DNA of 16,318 nucleotides from Candidatus Saccharimonadia bacterium (GTDB lineage Bacteria; Patescibacteriota; Saccharimonadia; Saccharimonadales; Saccharimonadaceae), in contig JALRBE010000021.1 in the NCBI GenBank assembly GCA_023262335.1, forward strand, positions 1 through 16,318, read 5' to 3'. The translations under genes and the position numbers were made by a program. Of the stretch, positions 1 to 6,565 are shown one piece after another. The notes under the pieces are model-generated. The model saw nothing but the letters and a program-made list of their open reading frames with translations, was not told the DNA's origin and made no database searches. Numbering within the stretch: position 1 is the first letter of the stretch; the number at the start of each line of letters is the position of its first letter.

Positions 1-836
1 TGATGCTCGGCGGCGATTTCTTCAAGTTCTTCTTCGTCCTCGCGCAGAACGAGCCACTGCTGGAACACGGTCACGATCGTCGATGTCGCATAGTACAGCG
101 CGATAGCCCCGGGGAGGCTCAGCATGATGAACAGCATGAAGAACGGCAGAACGACCATCATTTTGCCCATGATCGCGTTATTAATCTCGGACTGGTCAGC
201 CTCTTTGCCCTCGGCGGCTTCGGCCAGAATATCGCGCAGGCGGCGCTTGTTCGTGCTTTGCGGCATGGTTTGGCGCGTTTGGTAGTATTGACCGACCGCG
301 GCGGCGACGGCGAGCGCGACGAGGATCCAGTTAACGGCACCACTACTGAACGCGTGCTGGGTCAAGTCGACGAAGCCGAAGAGCTTCTCGTTGAACGTCT
401 CAGGATTGTCGGTTACCTGCTTGATAGGCCCGATTCCCTGCAGTACGTCGTAGGTCCAGCGCGCGAGCTCGTCGCGGTGCAGCGTAAAGACTTGAATAAC
501 AAGGTAGAGCGCGATGAAAATCGGAAGTTGAATCAGGAGCAGGCCGATCGTCCGGAACGGGCTGATACCGTGCTCCTTGTAGAGCTCCATCATCTTGAGA
601 CCCTGGAGTTGCTTGTTGCCCTTCGTTTGCCGCTTGATGCGTTCGAGTTCCGGTTGCAGCTTGCGCATCGCCTTCGTTTGGTGCAACTGGCGCTTTACGA
701 GCGGATGAATGGCAATACGCAGAAGGATCGTGAACACGATGATGGCAACGCCGAAATCACTCCCCGGAATGACGGCGTATAGCAACATCAGCAGGTTAAA
801 CAACGGTTGTACGATAAGCAGCTCAAAGATATTCAC
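1..836 (-). CDS. yidC: YidC/Oxa1 membrane protein insertase (3' end cut by window)
   Basis: Membrane insertase that helps Sec-dependent and Sec-independent proteins enter the inner membrane. I translated the minus strand from a GTG at 834-836. An in-frame stop at 843-845 leaves no better upstream start. 278 residues are visible before the window ends; the C-terminus is missing. Hydrophobic segments lie near residues 5-23, 28-46, 95-118, 168-182 and 222-262. The second carries Arg40 in FTILLRIAIHPL, which matches the conserved groove arginine of the family. A basic, charged region at about 47-90 is the cytoplasmic coiled hairpin. There is no large periplasmic N-terminal domain, so this is the short SpoIIIJ-like form. 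The visible end is strongly acidic (EDEEELEEIAAEH). It is third in the classical rpmH-rnpA-yidC order, 55 nt after rnpA. The assignment is confident. Confidence 0.95.
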   Translation of the reverse strand, partial: MNIFELLIVQPLFNLLMLLYAVIPGSDFGVAIIVFTILLRIAIHPLVKRQLHQTKAMRKLQPELERIKRQTKGNKQLQGLKMMELYKEHGISPFRTIGLLLIQLPIFIALYLVIQVFTLHRDELARWTYDVLQGIGPIKQVTDNPETFNEKLFGFVDLTQHAFSSGAVNWILVALAVAAAVGQYYQTRQTMPQSTNKRRLRDILAEAAEGKEADQSEINNAIMGKMMVVLPFFMLFIMLSLPGAIALYYATSTIVTVFQQWLVLREDEEELEEIAAEH

Positions 837-891
837 GTGACTCTATTACTCCACTTCGGTTTTCGGTGATTCACCTAATAATACCATTTAT

Positions 892-1245
892 TCAGGCGTT
901 TTTATAGATACCAGCCGCTTCGAACAACTGCTTGACCGACGCCTCCAGTTCGGCATGCGGCACGGTCAGCACGTCGCTCGAGAATACGATTACCACGACG
1001 TCCTGGTTATGATTCACGAGCGCGAGTTCTTTGCGGATGATTTCGTACAGGCGCCGCCGTATGCGGTTACGGCCGACAGCACCCTTGTATACCTTCTTGC
1101 TGACGACGACCGCTACCCGAGGCTGCTTGCGCTTGGGGTGACGGCTGTATTTGACGGTCATGAGCCGCGAACGCACCGCGTCGCCGTGGGAATACACGTA
1201 ACGCAGGCTGCCGTGGCCATGGAACCGGTATTTGAACGCGAGCAT
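892..1245 (-). CDS. rnpA: Ribonuclease P protein component
   Basis: Protein subunit of RNase P, which binds the catalytic RNA and helps remove the 5' leader of precursor tRNAs. The 117-residue product is of normal family length, very basic, and has the diagnostic RNR motif GRNRIRRRLYE at residues 58-68. An upstream aromatic/basic stretch (FKYRFHGHGSLRYVYSHG) fits the leader-binding cleft. I chose the ATG at 1245 (MLAFKYRF) because the family normally starts just before this stretch. The ATG at 1257 adds only MLIY and is equally possible. Neither start has a clear Shine-Dalgarno sequence, and both lie in a TATATATA stretch right after the hairpin that follows rpmH. It lies between rpmH and yidC. 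The function is certain; the exact start is not. Confidence 0.95.
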   Translation of the reverse strand: MLAFKYRFHGHGSLRYVYSHGDAVRSRLMTVKYSRHPKRKQPRVAVVVSKKVYKGAVGRNRIRRRLYEIIRKELALVNHNQDVVVIVFSSDVLTVPHAELEASVKQLFEAAGIYKNA

Positions 1246-1263
1246 ATATATAAGCATACTATG

Positions 1264-1290
1264 AAAAACCGCCCCTTACGGGCGGTTTTT
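1264..1290 (-). terminator. Perfect hairpin with T-tract between rpmH and rnpA
   Basis: An inverted repeat with 11-bp perfect arms (AAAAACCGCCC and GGGCGGTTTTT) around a 5-nt loop. It begins at the base next to the rpmH stop codon. Read on the minus strand it gives a GC-rich stem followed by five T, the form of an intrinsic terminator. Because rnpA follows only 18 nt later in the same direction, it may act as a partial terminator that lets abundant rpmH mRNA be made while less rnpA-yidC is transcribed. The symmetric A and T tracts would allow function in either direction. Confidence 0.8.
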
Positions 1291-1428
1291 CTAGATCGAG
1301 ACTTTCGCTCGTCCCTTGATGCGGCGGCGCTTCAGTACTGCGCGGCCAGCCTTCGTCGAAATACGGGCACGGAAACCGTGCGTCCGAGCGCGATGGCGAG
1401 TATGTGGTTGGTGCGTTCGTTTTGGCAT
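1291..1428 (-). CDS. rpmH: 50S ribosomal protein L34
   Basis: Small, highly basic ribosomal large-subunit protein of 45 residues, found by reading the minus strand. It begins MPKRTHQPHTRHRARTHGF and ends RRRIKGRAKVSI. The segments RARTHGFRARISTKAGRAVL and KRRRIKGR match the family pattern. Length and composition are typical. One mild difference is the His-rich N-terminus, where many L34 proteins have a KRTFQPSxRKR-like sequence. It is the first gene of the leftward rpmH-rnpA-yidC group, and a promoter-like element lies directly upstream. The only GAGG is about 15 nt before the ATG, which is far for a Shine-Dalgarno sequence, so initiation may be leaderless or nearly so. Confidence 0.96.
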   Translation of the reverse strand: MPKRTHQPHTRHRARTHGFRARISTKAGRAVLKRRRIKGRAKVSI

Positions 1429-1437
1429 ATCTGTACC

Positions 1438-1466
1438 ATTCTACCTCATATTGGACAATTCTTCAA
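1438..1466 (-). promoter_or_regulatory. Probable promoter of rpmH-rnpA-yidC
   Basis: On the minus strand, a -35-like TTGAAG (1461-1466) is followed after 17 nt by a -10-like TAGAAT (1438-1443). Both match the sigma-70 consensus reasonably well. Transcription would be expected to start about 6-7 nt after the -10, near 1431, which is only about 3 nt before the rpmH ATG. Confidence 0.6.
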
Positions 1467-1585
1467 GTTACTTTTCGTGGTTATCCACGGTTTTCCTCTA
1501 CTTATCCACAATTTAACAGATGGGAACAAAAAATGTGGATAAATAGCCTCCCTATTCGCGCATAAGTGACAAGAACTCTTTATGG

Positions 1586-1614
1586 TTGTGGAAAAGTCAG
1601 CCCTAGCATATAGT
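1586..1614 (+). promoter_or_regulatory. Probable dnaA promoter overlapping a DnaA box
   Basis: TTGTGG (1586-1591) and TATAGT (1609-1614) are separated by 17 nt, a good sigma-70 arrangement. The -35 element lies on the DnaA box TGTGGAAAA (1587-1595). DnaA bound there would block the promoter, which suggests autorepression. The leader would be about 48 nt and would contain the small palindrome at 1631-1642. Confidence 0.5.
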
Positions 1615-1667
1615 AATTACATAAGAGCAGGCCGGTTCCGGCACGCAAACATTAGGGGAAATCAACT

Positions 1668-3044
1668 GTGCAGCATTCTTTATGGCAAAGCGTCCTAGGC
1701 GAAATCGAACTGTCCGTTCCACACGCGACGTTCGTGACATGGTTCAAGAACACCGAGCTTATCGAATCGAGCAACGAGCGTGTCACTATCGCCGTCCCTA
1801 ATATCTTCGCGGTACGGCAATTCCAAGTGAAGTTCACCGATCAGATTCGCCAGGTACTCGCCAAGAACGGTGTCGAGCCGGAAACGATCGAGTTCATTGT
1901 CAAGACAAGTGGCAAGCGGACGGCAATCAACCGCGAAACGACCGTCTCAGCACGGTCATCGAGCCGGGTCGACGATTTGATAGGACCTGTTCAGGGCGCG
2001 TCCGCGCCAAGCGGCTCGTCGAGCACCCAGGGCAACCTCAACCCCCGTTACACGTTCTCGAATTTCATCGTCGGTTCGAGCAACGACCTCGCCTACACCG
2101 CCTGCCAAGCGGTCGCCCAATATCCCGGCGTCAAATACAATCCGCTCTTTTTGTACGGAGGCGTCGGCCTCGGTAAGACCCACCTTGCCCAGGCCGTCGG
2201 CAACGAAATCACGAAACATCGGCCGGAAATGCGCGTCTTATACATAAGTTCCGAGACGTTCGTCAAGGAATTCCTCGAGAGCATCCGATTCAAGAAGAAG
2301 GGATTTTCCGACAAGTACCGTAACGTCGACGTCCTGATCATCGACGACATGCAGTTCATCGCGAACAAGGAAAAGACCCAAGAAGAGTTCTTCCATACGT
2401 TCAACGCACTTCATCAGAACAACAAGCAGATCATCATCAGCAGCGACAAGCCGCCAAAAAGCATCCCTACCCTGACCGAGCGTCTTCGGAGCCGGTTCGA
2501 AATGGGCATGACCATCGACATCCAGATGCCGGACTTCGAAACGCGCTGTGCGATCATCGAAGCGAAATCAGCGCTTTCCGGCGTCGAATTGGAACGCGAC
2601 ACCGTGGAATATCTCGCGAACAACGTCAAAACGAACATTCGCGAACTCGAAGGTTCGCTCAACCAGCTTCTCGCCTACTCCGAAATGCGCGGCATCACGC
2701 CGGACATCAGCACCGCCGAAGGCCTGCTCGGAAACGTGCGTCATTCGCGGCCGCAACATATCAATGCCAAGCAAATCGTAGACAAAACGGCGAAGTACTT
2801 TTCGCTCAGCACGGTCGAGATATGCAGCGAAAAGCGCGACAAACATATCGTGACGCCGCGCCAAATCGCCATGTACCTGCTTCGCAGCGAACTGCACCTC
2901 AGTTTCCCCAAGATCGCCAGCGAACTAGGCCGCAAAGACCACACGACCGCCATCCATTCGATCGAAAAAATCGAAAAAGCCATAAAGCTCGATTTTACGA
3001 TCCGGGAACAAGTATCCGAAATACGGGAGCGTCTCTATGTGTAA
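1668..3044 (+). CDS. dnaA: Chromosomal replication initiator DnaA
   Basis: AAA+ ATPase that binds DnaA boxes, melts the origin and recruits the helicase. It has 458 residues, a normal length. The start is the GTG at 1668, with an AGGGGA ribosome binding site at 1654-1659. Domain I (about 1-80) carries the LWQSVLGEIE-type helix. A Ser/Gly-rich linker at about 95-120 is domain II. The AAA+ domain has Walker A GGVGLGKT at 164-171 and Walker B VLIIDD at 222-227, and LTERLRSRF fits the sensor 2/box VII area. Domain IV ends with the DNA-binding signature DHTTAIHS at 424-431. All key residues are present. DnaA boxes lie both upstream and downstream of the gene, and dnaN and recF follow in the same direction. 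Confidence 0.98.
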   Translation: MQHSLWQSVLGEIELSVPHATFVTWFKNTELIESSNERVTIAVPNIFAVRQFQVKFTDQIRQVLAKNGVEPETIEFIVKTSGKRTAINRETTVSARSSSRVDDLIGPVQGASAPSGSSSTQGNLNPRYTFSNFIVGSSNDLAYTACQAVAQYPGVKYNPLFLYGGVGLGKTHLAQAVGNEITKHRPEMRVLYISSETFVKEFLESIRFKKKGFSDKYRNVDVLIIDDMQFIANKEKTQEEFFHTFNALHQNNKQIIISSDKPPKSIPTLTERLRSRFEMGMTIDIQMPDFETRCAIIEAKSALSGVELERDTVEYLANNVKTNIRELEGSLNQLLAYSEMRGITPDISTAEGLLGNVRHSRPQHINAKQIVDKTAKYFSLSTVEICSEKRDKHIVTPRQIAMYLLRSELHLSFPKIASELGRKDHTTAIHSIEKIEKAIKLDFTIREQVSEIRERLYV

Positions 3045-3048
3045 TACC

Positions 3049-3261
3049 TGTGGAAACCATGTGCACAGCCTCGGCAAAACCGCTCGGATAACTTGTGCGC
3101 AGTCATCCACAGCCACTGCGGACAACCACCCGCGCAGCGCTTGGCAACGTGGAAAAGCACTGTTTTTACCATCGCTTACCCGCGCCGACTCCACAAGACT
3201 ATCCACAATCGTACCGTCCGCGCTACCACTTGTGAATGAGCTCTTTTCCACACTATCCACA
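3049..3261. other. DnaA-box cluster between dnaA and dnaN
   Basis: The 264-nt gap from 3045 to 3308 has no gene and holds many DnaA-box-like sites: TGTGGAAAC (3049-3057, minus), TCATCCACA (3103-3111), CGTGGAAAA (3148-3156, minus), CTATCCACA (3199-3207), TTTTCCACA (3244-3252) and CTATCCACA (3253-3261). TGTGCACAG at 3060-3068 and the TTGTGCGCA at 3093-3101 are weaker. The last two strong sites are directly adjacent. This could be the second half of a two-part origin, or a control region for dnaN. A dnaN ribosome binding region (AAGGAAAGAAAGG) follows at 3283-3295. Confidence 0.7.
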
Positions 3262-3308
3262 GTGCCTATAACTATCACCACAAAGGAAAGAAAGGTAAGA
3301 AACTAGTA

Positions 3309-4409
3309 ATGGAACTAACAGTCACCCAGGAAAACCTTGCCCGAGCGCTCGCAGGCAGCTCCCGTGTCGCCAGTACGAAAACGCAACTGCCAATTCTCGG
3401 GAACATCCTTTTGCGGACCGACGGCCATAGATTGATGATCGCAGCGACCAACTTAGAGATCGCGACCAGCCAGCTCATAGGAGCGAAGATCGTGAACGAA
3501 GGAGCGATTACCGTACCCGCGAGGCTCATAACCGAATTCGTCGGCAGCCTGCCGAAGTCGACGGTCACCTTGAAGGTCGAGAACAATCATCTGCATATAA
3601 CGGCGGACGGATACAAGTCGATCATTAACGGTACGGCCGCGGACGATTTTCCGGAACTCCCGACGATCAGCGAGAAAGAAGCGGTCAGTTACAGTATTAA
3701 CGCGGTGAACTTGAAGCAAGCGATCACGCAGACGATCCTGACGGCGAGCAGCGACGCGACGCGCCCAATCCTGACCGGCGTGTATTGGCATTCGCATGAC
3801 GGGCATTTGTACTTGGCTTCTACCGACGGCTACCGCCTTTCGGAAAAACGGCTCGTCGAAACGAAGAGCGACGTCGCCGCGATCATACCGACGAGCACGC
3901 TCCAGGAAGTCATGCGGACCATGAACGACGACATCGAAGAGATCGAAGTTTTGTTCGATGAGTCACAGGTCCGGTTCAGACTGAACGACGCCGAAATAAC
4001 GAGTCGGCTGATCGACGGCAATTTCCCAGACTACCGGCAGCTGATTCCCGCGACGTCCGAGTCGAACGCCACGCTGGCGCGCTCCGATTTTTCCCGCGTC
4101 ACAAAAGTTGCCGGATTGTTCGCCCGTGAGTCGGGTGGCAGTATTACTATTACGACTGATTCCGAAAAGGGAGTGGTTTCGCTGCATTCCGTCGCGAGCG
4201 AGCTTGGCGAGAATACCTCCGAGGCACAAGCTGTCGTGACTGCCGACGGCCAGGTGACGCTCAATTCACGGTATCTCACCGAAGCGCTCGGCGTTATTGA
4301 CAGCGAGACGGTCATATTCCGGTTCAGTGGCAAGCTGGCTCCGTGCGTGCTGGCGTCCGATAGCGCCGACAGTGATTACCAACACATCATCATGCCGCTG
4401 AAGAGCTAG
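3309..4409 (+). CDS. dnaN: DNA polymerase III beta sliding clamp
   Basis: Ring-shaped clamp that holds DNA polymerase III on DNA and also serves repair proteins. The 366-residue length is that of the family. Three repeated clamp domains fit about 1-120, 125-248 and 250-366. Family features include NLEIATS near residue 48, TADGYKSIINGTAADDFPEL at about 98-117, DGYRLSEKRL at 173-182, RLIDGNFPDYRQLIP at 233-247 and the C-terminal IIMPLKS, corresponding to the usual VIMPMRL-type end. The ATG at 3309 follows purine-rich sequence that includes AGGAAAG. It lies after dnaA and its stop is 1 nt before the recF start, so dnaN and recF are probably translationally coupled. Confidence 0.97.
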   Translation: MELTVTQENLARALAGSSRVASTKTQLPILGNILLRTDGHRLMIAATNLEIATSQLIGAKIVNEGAITVPARLITEFVGSLPKSTVTLKVENNHLHITADGYKSIINGTAADDFPELPTISEKEAVSYSINAVNLKQAITQTILTASSDATRPILTGVYWHSHDGHLYLASTDGYRLSEKRLVETKSDVAAIIPTSTLQEVMRTMNDDIEEIEVLFDESQVRFRLNDAEITSRLIDGNFPDYRQLIPATSESNATLARSDFSRVTKVAGLFARESGGSITITTDSEKGVVSLHSVASELGENTSEAQAVVTADGQVTLNSRYLTEALGVIDSETVIFRFSGKLAPCVLASDSADSDYQHIIMPLKS

Positions 4410-4410
4410 C

Positions 4411-5451
4411 ATGATACTGACGTCGCTCGCGGTCAAGAACGTTCGTACGCATACGTCGTTTGAGCATGACCTTTCGCCTAATGTCACGCTCATTACCGGC
4501 CCGAACGGCGGGGGCAAAACGACGCTCCTCGAGGCGATAACGGTCGCGCTGAACGGTAAATCGTTCAGAGGGACCGACAAGGAACTGCTTCGGCACGGTG
4601 GCGAATGGTGGCGCATCGACGCCCGCTTGGGTGGTGCCGATCGAATCGTCAAATTCAATCCGGCGAACACCACCAAGCGCAAGACGTTTACCGTGGATGA
4701 AAAAACGACGGCCAGGCTTCCGAAAACCGCGACCTACCCTATCGTCCTGTTCGAGCCGGAAGATCTTCGTTTGCTGCATGGTTCGCCTTCTCGCCGTCGC
4801 CAGTTCATCGACAGGTTCGCCGCGCAGATCGATCCGGAATACGGGAGGATCGTGCGTCGGTACGAACGATCGCTTCAGCAGCGAAACAAGCTTTTGAAGA
4901 CCGGCGGCTCGTACGACGACCTGTTTGCCTGGAATGTCAGCCTGAGCGAATACGGCTCGCAAATCGTCAATGCTCGCATCGATCTTATCGAGCGGCTGAA
5001 CGCCGGCCTGAACGGCACTTACGACACGATCGCTCAGTCGGAGGACGCCGTGTCGATCCATTATTCGCATACGGTGATCGATCATACGAAGCAAAAAATG
5101 CTTCGCGAACTCGAGGCGAATTACGAGCGTGACCGCATTCTTGGCGTGACGACGGTCGGGCCGCACCGCCACGACGTCTTGTTCGGCTTTAATGGCGCAC
5201 CGGCGATCGGCGTGGCTTCGCGGGGCGAGGCGCGCACGGTCGTGTTGGCGCTGAAGTTCCTCGAAGTGGATATAATACAGCAACTGACTGGCGACGTGCC
5301 GATCGTTCTGCTTGACGACGTGTTCAGCGAACTTGACGAAAGGCGACAGACTCACCTGGCGACGAAATTCAAAGATCATCAAATAATCATGACGAGCGCG
5401 TCGGCGTCGGCGACGCTTGATGACGCCATGGTGATTCGCTTGGGCGATTAG
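4411..5451 (+). CDS. recF: DNA replication and repair protein RecF
   Basis: SMC/ABC-like ATPase that acts with RecO and RecR to load RecA at gapped DNA. It has 346 residues, slightly short of the common 360-370. Walker A GPNGGGKT is at 30-37, an FEPEDL motif at 114-119, the GPHRHD segment at 250-255, an ABC-type signature SRGEAR at 270-275 and Walker B PIVLLDD at 297-303 followed by VFSELDERR. All catalytic elements are present. The start ATG lies 1 nt after the dnaN stop. The gene meets the minus-strand operon tail to tail: its TAG at 5449-5451 overlaps the TAA of the opposing gene. gyrB, which commonly follows recF, is not here. Confidence 0.95.
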   Translation: MILTSLAVKNVRTHTSFEHDLSPNVTLITGPNGGGKTTLLEAITVALNGKSFRGTDKELLRHGGEWWRIDARLGGADRIVKFNPANTTKRKTFTVDEKTTARLPKTATYPIVLFEPEDLRLLHGSPSRRRQFIDRFAAQIDPEYGRIVRRYERSLQQRNKLLKTGGSYDDLFAWNVSLSEYGSQIVNARIDLIERLNAGLNGTYDTIAQSEDAVSIHYSHTVIDHTKQKMLRELEANYERDRILGVTTVGPHRHDVLFGFNGAPAIGVASRGEARTVVLALKFLEVDIIQQLTGDVPIVLLDDVFSELDERRQTHLATKFKDHQIIMTSASASATLDDAMVIRLGD

Positions 5452-5936
5452 GAATCGGTTCCAGGCAGACTGACGGGCGCGTTGATGCTTTTTAGGACGT
5501 CATTGGGCGCGTCACCGTATTTATTGCTCGAAAGCAGTTGCTCCGGAGGAGTCGTCCGAAGGATCCAGCGGCCGTCTTTTTTTTGCGCGAGCACGCGCAG
5601 GGTGTCGCGGTTCATGGTGTCGGCTCCTTGGTATGTGAGCGTCGCTCCGAACCATGCGCCGTCTTTGTACAGACGCGCGCCGTGCATGGCGTAGTCCGCC
5701 GTTTTCGGGTATCGCGCCTTGAGTTCGTTCAGGACTGCTATGGTCGCGCTTTCGACCGTTTCGGCTACCGGCTTCCGTGGTTCTTCGCTCTTTTGCGGTG
5801 CGCGCTGCTCGCTGGCCGATTGCTTTTGCTGCTCCGCTTGTGGCGTCGGGGCCGTCATCGCGCCAAGCGCGAGCGAGCCTCCGCCTATAAGCAGCGCTCC
5901 TATGATAGCCAGAAAGGTTTTCATGTCTTTGTTCAT
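5448..5936 (-). CDS. Small single-pass membrane protein of unknown family
   Basis: I do not recognise this family. The 162-residue product has a short N-terminus, one membrane segment or uncleaved signal anchor at about 7-26 (FLAIIGALLIGGGSLALGA), a Gln/Ser/Glu/Lys/Pro-rich linker at about 31-60, and a compact C-terminal domain at about 61-160 expected outside the membrane. That domain contains AVLNELKARYPKTADYAMHG and, later, KDGRWILRTTPPEQLL, and looks alpha+beta. There is no cysteine, so it is not a lipoprotein. The start is the ATG at 5936, which overlaps the stop of the PEGA gene as ATGA and has a GGAG site upstream; a longer reading frame upstream lies inside that gene. It is last in the operon. 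Its stop overlaps the recF stop by 4 nt, so no terminator can lie between them. Confidence 0.85.
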   Translation of the reverse strand: MNKDMKTFLAIIGALLIGGGSLALGAMTAPTPQAEQQKQSASEQRAPQKSEEPRKPVAETVESATIAVLNELKARYPKTADYAMHGARLYKDGAWFGATLTYQGADTMNRDTLRVLAQKKDGRWILRTTPPEQLLSSNKYGDAPNDVLKSINAPVSLPGTDS

Positions 5937-6565
5937 GGCTGCTCCAACGGGTTCTTGAAGTTCTTGAAGGTAATCGAAAGGTCTGTCGGTTCGTACCCCC
6001 ATTCGCGGATTTTCTCGACGGCGTAAAAACGGTAGCGTGGCGACTCGGTGACGATCGTGACGACGGCTTCGTCGCCGTTCATTTCGTAGGCGATCTTGTA
6101 GTACGGGTCGGTGTATGGCAATTTCGTGACGATAGGATTCTTCGTCGCGATGAATTCTCCGGTCGCCCTCGCCTGCTTCGCGCCGTACCGTTCGTTATCT
6201 TTGTATTCCTCGGCATTGTCGGTTGCCCAGCGTTTTGCCTGATCGCTTTGGGGAACAAGCGAAATCGCGATGACATTCTCTTCTTTTTCGCCGGTGACGA
6301 CGATTTTCTGCGTTTGCGAGGCAAAGCCGTCGCGTGCGACGGAAACGGTATACGTGCCAGGGGTGACCCATTTGGTGCCGCTGGTGCCACTCTCGCTTCC
6401 GTCGAGCGTTACCGACGCGTTCGACGGTACGATCGCCATGGTGACGGGGATTTTTCCGATTCTTCCCGCGAGACTGGTGACCGTCCATAGAAGCAGGACG
6501 CCAAGGAAAACGCTGACGCCGCGAATGATACGCTTCTTGTTTGATTGGAGGAAATCGTAGTACAT
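5933..6565 (-). CDS. Single-pass membrane protein with PEGA domain
   Basis: 210 residues. A short basic cytoplasmic N-terminus (YYDFLQSNKKRIIRG) is followed by one membrane helix at about 15-35. Next is a PEGA-type beta domain at about 40-105, with VPSNASVTLDGSESG and the hallmark TPGTYTVSVARDGFASQ. PEGA domains are extracytoplasmic beta modules often tied to surface proteins. Residues about 140-210 form another domain starting at IVTKLPYTDPYYKIAYEMN. It resembles the C-terminus of the 545-residue membrane protein encoded at 10894-12531. The start ATG at 6565 shares one base with the upstream stop (TAATG) and has a strong GGAGGGAG site, so it is preferred over a longer frame inside the upstream gene. 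A structural role in an envelope complex is inferred. Confidence 0.85.
   Translation of the reverse strand: MYYDFLQSNKKRIIRGVSVFLGVLLLWTVTSLAGRIGKIPVTMAIVPSNASVTLDGSESGTSGTKWVTPGTYTVSVARDGFASQTQKIVVTGEKEENVIAISLVPQSDQAKRWATDNAEEYKDNERYGAKQARATGEFIATKNPIVTKLPYTDPYYKIAYEMNGDEAVVTIVTESPRYRFYAVEKIREWGYEPTDLSITFKNFKNPLEQP

Larger units (their letters stand above)
1429..1667. other. oriC region, dnaA-upstream part, with DnaA boxes
   Basis: The non-coding interval between the divergent rpmH and dnaA genes. DnaA boxes are TTATCCACG (1481-1489), TTATCCACA (1502-1510, perfect consensus), TGTGGATAA (1534-1542, perfect on the minus strand) and TGTGGAAAA (1587-1595, minus strand, fits TTWTNCACA). The stretch from 1511 to 1545 is A-rich and could be part of the unwinding element. 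A small palindrome, GCCGG-TT-CCGGC, lies at 1631-1642. Position next to dnaA and box density make this the likely replication origin, probably together with the boxes after dnaA. Confidence 0.82.

Noticed and set aside
3..782. A 259-codon plus-strand open frame at the left edge
   Set aside because: It is antisense to yidC, whose translation shows membrane segments and the conserved groove arginine. The plus frame is charged and low in domain content.
3230..3272. A dnaN promoter (TTGTGA or TTTTCC with TATAAC at 3267-3272)
   Set aside because: The possible -35 and -10 elements do not combine at good spacing with adequate matches, so I do not call it.
4390..5382. A 330-codon minus-strand open frame
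   Set aside because: It lies fully opposite recF, which has intact Walker A, signature and Walker B motifs. It is a GC-driven shadow.
5937..6002. Longer start (6002) for the small membrane protein
   Set aside because: The added residues overlap the PEGA coding sequence out of frame. The ATGA overlap at 5933-5936 with GGAG upstream is the better start.
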